From Chrysomallon squamiferum (Eukaryota; Mollusca; Gastropoda; Neomphalida; Peltospiridae): a DNA stretch of 64,000 nt. Positions 1-11,186 of the stretch are shown piece after piece (position 1 is the first letter of the stretch; the number at the start of each line of letters is the position of its first letter). Where the stretch lies: NCBI GenBank assembly GCA_012295275.1, contig CM022669.1, positions 7,462,489 to 7,526,488 on the forward strand, given 5' to 3'. Below the pieces are notes generated by a model. That model had not been told where the DNA came from and searched no databases. It saw nothing but the letters and a program-made list of their open reading frames with translations. The translations under genes and the position numbers were made by a program.

Positions 1-379
1 AAAAATATATATATATAGATATTTAATAAATAAATAAATAAATAAATAAATAAAAATAATAGTGACAATCATCAAAATTTTGCGGAACGAGGGCAAAAAA
101 ATAAAAGCAGACTGATGCTAATATATATTTTTAACGAAACAATTTCATCGTTTAACGCTACATCGACTTTAACTAGTAAATAAATACATTCTTAATGACG
201 TTACAATATTATAAAGTATGGCAGTTATTTCTGCATACAATTTGAATAAACTTATACGTTGACTGAATTTAATATTTACAGGAAAAAAAACAACAACTTA
301 TTAATATGCATATTGTGATATAATATAATTATTTGTTTATTTTGTTTATTATTATTATTTTTTTTTATTATTATATTTG

Positions 380-441
<62 letters not shown>

Positions 442-2638
442 TTTTCTGATTTAATAAATCACTGTTTAAAGCCCGCAAAATTTATAGTGCTAAGAAATAT
501 TTCAGTATCGGAAACTCAGACGCTGTAGTTAATTTATTCAAACAGACGGCTTTTGAATTATCTATTGATGTTGTTACTACAACATTATTTATTTTAATAT
601 TTATTTATTTATTTATCATCATCATCATCATTGTTATTACTGTTGTTGTTGTTGTTGATGTTGGTGTTATTGCTTTATTTTAATATGATTACTGTTGTTG
701 ATATTAGGTCAAAATGATATAAATGAATGAAAACTTAAGCATTTGGAACAGTTAAAGGAACAAAACACACTGAAAAAAAGACTTTGTATATGAATTATCG
801 TGCAAATCTAGTGTACAGAAAGTGATCATAAAAGCTCGATTTAACTTCAGAATACATATTTCGTTTTATAAATGGAGAAAAAATTAAAAAGGCAAGACCA
901 GTAAGTTTAACTCGGTACAATAAAAATCAATGTTATCTCTCGAAGACCGAAGACTTATTAAATCTAAAAATTTAATAAGATTGTTTCGAAGTATCTTGAT
1001 GATACGGTTACCTCTGTTTTTTCTTTTTTTTTTCTCCCGTAAACGTTTTCGTCTTTCTAACAGTTCTTCATAAACTGAAATAGGCACTTGCTCTTTCTCT
1101 TTCCCTTTTTATCTTTGCAAACGGAGACGGTGCATTTCAAAAATTAAAGGAAAATCCATAAAAGAATATTTCATATTTCAGTTGTCTCCCTTTAGATGAA
1201 TTGGCGAGGTTTGATATAATATATATATTTTTTTATAATTCATGGATTATGGGTTAAAGTATTTGGAATACCATCAATCGGAAATGCAAGGTATTGAAAA
1301 CTTCAGTACAAGACTTTGATGTATATACAGAGTAATCATAGGTTTCCTTTATTAGGAGATTTAAAACATAATCAACTAGTTTTGACAGCTGTGTTAGTAT
1401 TTTCTGTTACTGTGTTTATACATCGTAAATTACGTAATCAATATTGCCAGTCGGCCCTAAGCCCGATGGTTGATCATAAAATTATAATAATTATATCATC
1501 ATTACCATTGTTATAATAATAATGATAAAGGGATGATTTAATGTACTTTTTAATCAGTGTTAAGCCATCTTAAATAACTTCCAAAAAAATATATATGCTG
1601 TTCTGACAATTCTTGTTCCTTAAAAGTTAATGTTTTTATGTAAATTACGAAATTCGAAAATTAATCTGTGTTTGCCTTAAGCAGTGATTAAATAAATAAA
1701 CATTATCTGACGAAATGTTATTTGCTAAGATAAGATTAGTATGTAATCAGAACTGGTTCACCAACAAAATTAATGACTTCCTTTACCTATTAAGTGGGTA
1801 TTTTGTTTACTTGGTATACCTCAAAATTATTTCTTCTAGAAGGATATTATTATTAGTTAATATATGTTCATAAATAAAGACAGATAAATATATCAGAGCA
1901 GGAATTTCCAGGTATTAAGTAAGAAGCAATTGTGACCTATCAACACCTACAAAGTATGTTACGTGTCCCTGCAGTTTGTATTATCATTGTTATATTTTAA
2001 TGTTATATATTATTTTATCCATAGGTAGATGATATATACTCACATAAACATGCACACAAACATACACACACATTCACACACACACACACACATGCAAACA
2101 CTTGCTCAAAGATGTACGTATATGTTGACCTTTCTGTTTTGACCCTGCATCATATGTTTGTAGACAATAAATGAAATAAAATCATAAATTAAGTAAATTT
2201 TAAAATAACTGCTATATTTATTTATTTATTTATTTATTTATTGTTATTATGATTATTATTATTATATATATATTTTAATTTATTCACAGAGTTGATAATT
2301 TAAATATATATTTTTTAAATTTCTTTCATATCCACAGGTCACATTTCCTAATGATTGCTTTGGGTGAAATATTATTTTGAAATAAGTAATTTCTAAATAT
2401 ATTTTTTATTGTGTGTGTTGTGTTTTATTATTATTATTATTTTTTTAATTTTTATTTTTTTATTTTTTTTAATAATTTTCATATTAGTATTTTGGGGTTT
2501 TTGTTTTTTCATGTTGTTATTGTCATAACATTATTTTTATCATTGTGATTATTATTGTTTTGCTGTTAAATATCAGTCATGTTTAATATTTATTTTATTA
2601 TTGTTGTTGTTGCTGTTATTATTATTATTACTGCTGTA

Positions 2639-2686
<48 letters not shown>

Positions 2687-2700
2687 ATTATTATTATTAG
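1..2700. other. Intergenic, upstream flank of BORCS8
   Basis: No supportable gene. It holds short AT-rich simple repeats (TAAA near 28-54, TTA and TTG repeats near 610-670, CA repeat near 2065-2095, ATT repeat 2641-2700). The 5' exon or promoter of BORCS8 should lie here but I cannot place it. A short minus-strand reading frame near 884-1117, rich in Lys, Arg and Glu, could be an exon of a gene to the left; it is discussed under findings. Confidence 0.5.
384..439. repeat. (TC)n microsatellite
   Basis: About 56 bases of uninterrupted TC dinucleotide, polypyrimidine on the plus strand. Confidence 0.95.
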
Positions 2701-4347
2701 GTGGTGACGGTCTGTACAACAGGATGATGAGTGGACATCAGCTGTTTGAAGATATAATAGATCCAGATCTTGATCACAGAACTAGACGAGGTAATTTAAA
2801 TTTTCTATAAAAAACATAAATAATTCACTGAATAAAATTTCCATCAGATTCCATGCACAAAAATATTCCTTGTTTTTACAAAACAACTTTTCAAAACTCA
2901 GACAAAACTTTTATTTTTAGTAGTAATACTAGTAATGGTTGAAGATCCCTTATCTGAAATTCTGAAATCCAAAAAAGCAACAAATTCTGAATCTTTTTCC
3001 TGAGTAGACAAGATAGTGAAATCTTTCAGTTTTCAGATGATTTAGTATGCTCAAATTTGTTATTTTTTTTTGCACAATAATTATAAAAAATATTATATGA
3101 AAATACTGCTGATTATTTGTTGAGCTGTACATGAAATATAAATGAAATTTGTGTTTAGACTTAGTTCCTATTCTCAGACTATTTCCATATATTCCAGAAT
3201 CCTAAAAATTCAAAACACTTTCAGTTACAAGCCTGATATCAGCCTAATATAGTAGTAGTAATAGTAGTAGTAATAGCAGATGTTGGTGGTGATGGCCAGC
3301 CTAATAGTAGTAGTAGTAGTAAAAGCAGATGTTGGTGGTGATGGTAGAGTAGAATTTGTACCGTCTGTAACTTACCATTGGTATTTATTTAGTTAGTTAG
3401 TTAGTTAATTTCTTACTCATTTACTTATTTACTTACATACTTGCTTAAAATGTATATATTTTTAAAATTAATACTTCCAAATAAATTGTGAAGGATAACT
3501 TTTCTGAAATTCTATAAATGTTCAGAAATGTATTTTTTTTTATTAAACAACAGTAGCTGACAAGTTTTCAGAAAATATCAATGCAATCGCCAATGAACCA
3601 TCACTGGCTTTCTTCCGAATCCACGAACATGTGAGAAAAACTCTGCCTCAGCTGGTCGAACAGAAAGTAAGAATATCATCATCATCATCATCATCATCAT
3701 CATTCGATTCATTGTTATTATTATAATTGTCTTTGTTATTATTGTTGTGATCATCAATATAATCACAGTGTCCATCATCATTATCATCATTGTTAATATA
3801 ATTGTTATCATCATGATTATTATCATTGTCATCATCATCATCATCATTATCATCATCATCGTGATGTCATTATTAATATTATACTGTTTAGTATTAGAAG
3901 TATTTCAATTAAAAAAAACTTGTTTTTGTTTATTCTTTATGGCTTAGTTCAGTAGCTGAGCTTGCTTAAAAAGCTGTAGATTGCAGGACTATTCCTATTA
4001 GAGTTCATCCCATTTAAACTAATATTCTATATCTATTTTCTTTTTCTTTTTTAAAGATAATAAATATTTTCTTGTTTTTCTTGTTGTTTATTAGAAGAGA
4101 TTATGGTATGATGGAAAGTTTCCTCTACAGAAATTATTGAAATTATTTAAACAGACTGTGATAATGATGACTAAAAACTGTGTTGAGGTGTACTTAGTCC
4201 TAACTACATTTATTTTCAGCATGAGGTTCAGGAGGTACAACAGAAGGTACAAGGTGCCTGTTTTGATACAGAATACGCCACCAAGTAAGTGAGAGTCACC
4301 ATAATTCTGTTTGCTACATTTTAATAACTTTTTGTATTTATTGTGTG

Positions 4348-4445
<98 letters not shown>

Positions 4446-7400
4446 GCTTAGTTTGAATCTTCTGAGTAGTGATTATATGTTTTTAAGTTTTTCTTAAACA
4501 AACAGACTGATAATATGTTATAAAACAAATGCAGTTTGTCAGTAAAAATAAAAATGCAAAAAATCTATAGAAATTTTTATCATGTTCCCTAAAGTATTAC
4601 TGTGATTTTCTAATATAATCACAGAATTTTATAAAAATATTTGACTTGATATAAAAATATTAAATTTGTTTTCTTTTTCTTTTTCTTTTTGTCCTGCTTT
4701 GAAGATTTTGTTAACATAACTTGTAATGTTTGAAGAAATCTTTGTAAAGAAATATTCTGTATAAAACCAAAATATTAATATTTGTTATAAACCAACAGTG
4801 CTGTGAAGATGATGAGCCAGAGTACAGTTCACTTCCAGAACATTCAGGACTTGCTGAAGAACGCCATGTTTATGAAACAGCAGATAGGCTACGAGGAAAT
4901 ACGCAGGTAACTAACACAAGCAGACAATCTTCAGGAGAATACAGTTATAATAACACACATGTGAGAAATATGTGTGGTCAACAGATATATGTATATAGAT
5001 TTCAAAATGAGATTATAAAATTTCTACAGATTCTTTATTAAACAATCATTACTAATAATAAAGGATCATAATTCAAGTCATTATAAAGTCCTGGTGCAGT
5101 TTTAAATTTTTTATAGCTTATGATCTCTTTATGTTAAACTTGATTGGTGAAAAAAGGATAAGAGAAAAGAAATTGTGGATTTTAAATGCATTTATTGTTG
5201 ATATTCTTAATTTTTCTATAACTATAATTATGGTATAATTGACAATCTGCTAGAAAAACATTTTGAATTTTTGTATCATGTTTTGTATTCATAATGACAG
5301 CGGCCATCTAATAAATTAAGAATTTCAACAATAAATACATTTAAAAATCCAATTATGTTTTTTCTCTTATACTATTTACAGGTTAATTGTACTGTGTGTT
5401 GGTCAAAAGTTATACAAATTTTGAATTGCACAAGGTCTATATAATGGCCCTGTATAATAATTCCAAGATTTAATTGCAATTTTGTATTTTTATAGTATAA
5501 TAATGTCTTATCACACTTAGAAATTATAACAAAAACTTATAAATTGATAGTGAAAGCTGAATTGCCACTGATTTATCCAGTAATATTTGTTTATTGTTGT
5601 TATTAGTGATTTATTTATTGGCAGAGACTGTCCCAAAAATATGAGAATTAAAAAAATATATATATAGGTTGTTTGCTAGCTTATAGTGTAATATCATTGG
5701 AAGTCTGCTAAATAAATTTACAGTGCAGGGGTGGGTGGGTTTGGGTAGAGTTGGTTCTTTTTATTTTAATTTTTGTTTTAACTTCTTTTAATTTGTGTGC
5801 ATGCTTTAATAAGATGGTGCAACACCCAATAGCAGGTATGTTTTTTCATGCTGGGTTGTTATTAAACATTTATTTATTCATTCAGAATGGTGAACCAGAT
5901 GGGGTTTTATTTTTTAGGTTTTTTATTATTACTGCTATATTTTTTTCTTTTTTTTTTTTTTTTCTTTTTTCTGCTATTCATAGACTTGTTTAAAACAGTC
6001 AAAGAGTTCATTCAAAGTGTATTTAGACTGTATCTACCATACATACACTGTTATATGCTTCAGTAAATTCAAGGTGCATTTAGGCTTATTTTTATTTTTT
6101 GTATTTTGTATTTCGTATTTATTTATTTTATTTTTATTTTTAAATTTTTTTTTTGTAATTTTTTTTTTTATATAATAAATACATTTTAAGTACATGACTT
6201 CTGTAAGTTCTGTAAACATGCTAGAACAACGAAATTTAAAAAAAAGACAGAGAAAATGAAAAAGTTTGTGACTAACAGGAGACACGAGATGGTGAAACCA
6301 AGCATGTACCCCAGTTCACCCTCTAGAGAATCACTTTATAAGACAGTATCCAGTCAGATGATATCAACAGCAAGTCAGACAGCATCGGCCACCACTTCAA
6401 CATTGAACACAACCACATCTAAAACTACTACTACTACTACTACATCAGCTGAAGCTGCAGCTGTAACAGCAAATGGAACGGGTGAAACTGTGGCTAAAAC
6501 AGAAACTGCAGTAAAACCTGGCAAAGTTCACCATGGCAAGAAGTATGTAAACTTCTGCGAAGAAGAAACCAGCTCTTTTGTTTTAGTTGTAACATAAATA
6601 TGTCAATAGACTGTGAATTTGTCATCATTTTGACGCGTTTTGAATATTAAAATCTTTTTGTTATTTTGTTAAGCTTTAATTATTTGTTTAAAATATTTAT
6701 TGTGTGACTGGTACTAGTTTTCATAAGAAACATTTGTAATGTGCAGTAAAAAATAACTGTGTTTATAATTTTTAAAAATATGTTTTCAAAATGTTTTTTT
6801 ATTATGATTATTGTTATTATTCCAATATATTTCTTTTTATTATTATTATTATTATTTTTTTTTTTTTTTTCATCTTAATAGATAAATGTTTTTAAAGTAA
6901 TGTATTTTTTTTATTCTGTTTTATTCTTTATTCTTCTGTTTATTTTGAGACAGTAAAATTTAATTTTTATTTTTTTGTTGTATAAATTGTTTTAAGAAAA
7001 ATATTAACTGACAGTGACATGGCTTTTCATTGGTAGCAATTCTTCAACACATCCCACAGCAAGCAGAAGTGAAAAGAATTAAATTTAAAACAAATTTGTA
7101 AGATTATATATTTGTGTTTTATTAACCATTTTCTTATTGTGAAAAGAACATTTTTTATTATTTTTTGTTTTTTTGTTTGTTTGTTTGTTTCTGTTGTTTA
7201 AAATTTATCACTCTTTGTTGTTTTTTTAATCATCAGCCTAATTGTTGTAATTTTCACATAGTGACTGTTCATTGCAAAAGGATGCTAAATCCGTATTTTA
7301 AAATTTTGAAATGACTGGTATTCTAACATTATGCTGTATTAATTATTTTGGCATACATATTACTTTTTTGTATATATTTTTAATAATTACATAAATCTAA

Positions 7401-8380
7401 TTTTTTTTTGACAACAATCCATAGCCTTATTTTATAACAGAAATACGTGAGTTTTAACAATAAAACATCATTTTGCAGTGATCAGTTAACATACAGTAAT
7501 GTAAAACTGTTTTTATTTATGAATTTTGTATTTGTGAATATTTTGTACATTTTTGTATTATTTCAGAACATATTATTAGTTATAATTAATATCTTAATTC
7601 ATTTAACTTATGATTAATTTTAATTATTTAATTTTTTTTTTATTATTATTTTTTAATAATTATTTTTATTAATAGTATTTTTTGTTGTTGCTATCTTTAT
7701 TATTATTTTTATTATGACTTATTATATGTACTGTGAATCTGTTGACTATTTTTAATGTTTGTTATATTATGATAGTCTGTTTACAGGTACTTGTTTTAGT
7801 TATATTGTATTATTTTCACTGAATGTCTGTTTGTTATAAAATATGCAGCACTGTTTTTTTTATTTAAGACATGGAATATTATGTGCAATTTTTATGTTCA
7901 TATTTTGCTTGTTTTGCATGACAGTTTTTTTTTATTATTATTATTTATCTTGATAGTTAATTTTCTTTTAGCATTGTTAGTTATCATTTTATTTATTTTA
8001 CATTTATTAATTTTTATTTTTATTTTATACATATAATTTGGTTGGTGGTGGTGGTGATGGTGATGGTGATAAAATTGTCAAATTACTTTTGAATGTTTTT
8101 TTATTAGTTCTGTCATTTAGAACATTTTATTCATCAGATTATTAAAAATAATTTTGCTATTATTATAATATCTTTAATTCCTTAACAACAACTTACAATC
8201 ACAAAAGAGTTTTTTTATAAATTACATTTTTATAATATAATCATCGGATGTTAATTATTTTTCAGTTATGGTACACTTACATGCAGTTCTATAATTATAT
8301 TCCTGATTTCATATTTAAAGTAGAAGCCATACACTTCAGTTATGAGTGGATGTATATCAGTATGAGAATATGTTTTTGTG

Positions 8381-8418
<38 letters not shown>

Positions 8419-8432
8419 GTAGTAGTAGTAGT

Positions 8433-8481
<49 letters not shown>

Positions 8482-8781
8482 ATATAAACTTTATATGATA
8501 ATATTTATATTTTGTTTTTCATGTTTTACTATTACAGAAAAAACCCTGAATTATCGTCATCAGCTCCTTCCATTCAGACGACATTTTTTGTTCCCTCCTC
8601 TGGCTCACAGTTTGAGACACAAGATAAAACACAAGCATTAGTTTGTCCAGATACAGAAAATAACTCACAAAGAGAAGATAATCCACAAAGAGTAGATAAC
8701 TCACAAAGCAAAGACAATCCACAAACAGATGAAGTGACTGAGGTAACTGAAAATAGTTGCAACAAGGAAAGTGATATGTGA
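2701..8781 (+). CDS. BORCS8: BLOC-1-related complex subunit 8 (BORCS8/MEF2BNB), 6 visible coding exons
   Basis: BORC is the eight-subunit complex on the lysosome surface that recruits ARL8 and kinesin to move lysosomes outward. Exons with matching phases: 2701-2790, 3554-3666, 4220-4284, 4799-4906, 6279-6542, 8538-8781. Counting from the Met at 2724 the product is 286 aa. The BORCS8 core is clear: VADKFSENINAIANEPSLAF and the following EHVRKTLPQLVEQK match the family's DKF..S..VLANEPS and QEHVRRSLPEL segments, and AVKMMSQSTVHF matches its AVKNL..SSVYF. The vertebrate protein is about 120 aa. This one adds a Ser/Thr/Ala-rich exon 5 and an Asn/Gln/Asp-rich exon 6. If the donor at 6543 (GTATGT) is not used, exon 5 runs to a stop at 6597 (223 aa). 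The frame is open back to the acceptor at 2700, so an upstream coding exon is possible. Confidence 0.9.
2936..3240. mobile_element. Remnant of a Tigger/pogo-like non-autonomous DNA element in BORCS8 intron 1
   Basis: The left end reads GATCCCTTATCTGAAATTC and the right end holds a weak inverted counterpart (ATTCCAGAATCC, AAAACACTTTCAG). The inner GTGTTTAGACTTAG and nearby bases resemble, from memory, a widespread animal DNA-transposon family whose ends read CCCTTATCCGAAAT. The family assignment is inference. No open frame of useful length is present. Confidence 0.4.
4353..4441. repeat. (AG)n microsatellite in BORCS8 intron 3
   Basis: About 89 bases of nearly perfect GA dinucleotide, starting about 68 bases after the donor at 4285. 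Confidence 0.95.
5068..5462. mobile_element. Foldback/MITE-like element with long inverted arms in BORCS8 intron 4
   Basis: Left arm about 5068-5217 and right arm about 5308-5462 are imperfect reverse complements. Matching pieces are ATAAGAGAAAAGAAATTGTG against the complement of CAATTATGTTTTTTCTCTTAT, and GCATTTATTGTTGATATTCT against AGAATTTCAACAATAAATAC reversed. A loop of about 90 bases separates them. There is no coding capacity. Target duplications were not resolved. Confidence 0.55.
8383..8482. repeat. Compound (AAT)n-(AGT)n-(AGC)n microsatellite
   Basis: Trinucleotide runs in BORCS8 intron 5, ending about 55 bases before the exon 6 acceptor. The AGC part interrupts AGT runs on both sides, which suggests stepwise mutation from one repeat unit to another. 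Confidence 0.9.
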
Positions 8782-8854
8782 ACAATTTACACTGTTTATA
8801 GAATTAATTAGTTATTTATTTTTTAGTAAGTTTGTTTTAACATTGAAACCTTTA

Positions 8855-8860
8855 AATAAA
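8855..8860 (+). promoter_or_regulatory. Candidate polyadenylation signal for BORCS8
   Basis: AATAAA about 74 bases after the TGA that ends exon 6. A further AATAAA lies at 9618-9623, so a longer 3' UTR is possible. Confidence 0.5.
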
Positions 8861-9546
8861 AATACACTTTTATTTTAATTTTTTGTCCATTTATCATTAA
8901 TGAAATTTAGTGTACGTTGTTGTTGGTTTTTATTTATTTTTCTGATTTGTTCATAGATTTAACATTCCGTAACAGATTTGCTTTGAGATTATTCAGCTAT
9001 CCTTTAGGAACAATTTTTTTTTTTCTCTGAATTCTTAATAAGTTTTTTGTGGAAATACTTTGTTGTAGTCAACTTATTAATTCATATAACAAAAGATTCA
9101 TATGAAGGATCTTTAATCTGTTGTTAGCACAGGGTTTAACTGGAAGTCAACATATTTTTGTCATGACTTACTTCATATATCTGAAAAAATTATATTTAGA
9201 TTTTGCTGTACAGGGTCCTTATTTACAAAATGATTTTTGGGCCAAATTTTTTCACTTAAAATTTATCACAGAAGACATGGATATAAATACAGCAGTATAT
9301 GGATTACATATTTATTAAGATTAATTTTCTATGATTATTACAACATGCTTATAGTTATTGAAACATTTGTTCCTTAGGTAAGAGTCAATAATTTCGAATG
9401 TTTTATTTTGTTGTTGTTGTTGTTTGAAAGCTATTTTATATTAACTTGCTGCATATAAATCTAAAGCTGCAACAGACAAAGGTGCTGCTTTTGTGAACGT
9501 ATACTTGTCTTGAATATTTGTTTTGTCTTTACATTTATTATTTATG

Positions 9547-9577
<31 letters not shown>

Positions 9578-11186
9578 GTTATTATTTAAGTACAGCTCAT
9601 TGTTATAAATGTTGTGTAATAAACCTGATATGATTGTGATATGAATTTTGTTATTCTTTTTTCTTTTAACTGTTTAATTTTCTGGTATGTTTTATATGCT
9701 AAATTTTTCCTTTTAGGTAAGTCAGAAATTAAATGCTAGGAATCATTCCCTTTACTGTCAATTAAACCAAAAAAAATTATTTTATTTAATTTTATTTTAT
9801 TTTATTGTTTTTCTTTAATTTTTTTGTGATTTTCAATACAAGATAGGAAAAACTATTTTTTTCCAGTAATACATTTAATGAGAATAAAATAAATATGTGG
9901 AAAAACTGACGTCTGGATGAAAGAAAACAAACCATTTTAAATCATATGTACAGTATAGTGTCCTTTTTATCATTATAAAATGAAATTACATCAGTTTTTT
10001 CATTCTTGTTTTCCATGTCAAACATAGTTTTACATAATAGGAAAGAGTTAGATTCAAATGTGGAATAGTAGAAAATTAATCTGAAGCTCTCGCATCTGTG
10101 TTTATTTTCATGCATAATCCATTGATCCTAAATATAATACTTGGTAGCAGGTTCTCTAATACAAGCTGAGTAACTTCTCCTTTGGTTAAAATTATTCTGA
10201 GTCTTGACATACGACTAAATAAAATGTTACATAATCCAGTATTGTCTCAAGGACATTATACATACTAAATCTATGTTTACTCGTATGTACTCTCTGTCAA
10301 TACAAACCATCAAAAAATAAATCTAACATCACTGCAATGTATTAAATATTTTCTCTCTGTAAACATCTGTCAAGAAACTATTTTATTTTGTTATACTGTT
10401 TACTGAGCACACATGCTGGATTAAATAACAACAAACAATGACAAACCGTCTTCTGTATCAAATCTAGACAACTGATTCCAAAGTTAAAATTAATCAGAAA
10501 GTTTCATTATATCAGCGATCACAGAGATGTTTCTCCACAAGAGCAAGCATTTATCTTAGCAAGAGCTGGGAATAATCTTTGAAAAATTTACAAAACAGTT
10601 TGATATTTAAAAATATTTAATCATAATTCTGATCCACATTTTTACCAGTATCAAGGCAAATGTTTATGGCAGGTAGAGTGACAAAGTTTTTAGCCTGACT
10701 AACAAGAATCACCTAATTCAGTTAAAACAAAATAATCCTGTTGGTGTTAAAGAGTCACTGTTAACAGTCTTAATAGATTTTCTATGATGACTGTGATCAT
10801 TTTATTAATAATAATAGTAACAAAAATAAATGTCAAACAGAAATGTACAAAAATAATTTTTCTATTTGTTACCTACTTTTGCTGTTAAAACCTTAACATT
10901 TTAAAATATTTTAGTATCTATCAATATCTTTTCCAATTTTTCGATAAAACAGTGTGAGTGCTCATTATAGGAAGAAAAACGAGAAACCTGAATTATCATC
11001 AAAAAGTCTACATCCATAAATCAGTGTTATGGAAATAAGATTTGTTGTTTTTTTTGGTTATATATTCTCATCACCAAAGTCTCATTTTGTCTTAACATCA
11101 CTTGTCCTTTAGTTTTCATCAAAAAACACTTTCATTTTATCATTTTATCTTAACAATAATAATCTGTCAAGTGAAAAATAAAGTCT
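8861..11186. other. Convergent intergenic region between BORCS8 and MRPS27
   Basis: No gene seen. It contains the 3' UTRs of both flanking genes, an ATT repeat near 9550-9587, and TTTATT at 10801-10806, which is an AATAAA on the minus strand and a possible polyadenylation signal for MRPS27. Confidence 0.5.

Noticed and set aside
3578-3859. Minus-strand Met/Ile-rich open frame
   Set aside because: It is the reverse of ATC/ATT repeats and overlaps real BORCS8 exon 2 on the other strand.
6034-6285. Minus-strand 83-codon frame
   Set aside because: Lys/Asn-rich, arises from T tracts in BORCS8 intron 4; no splice or family support.
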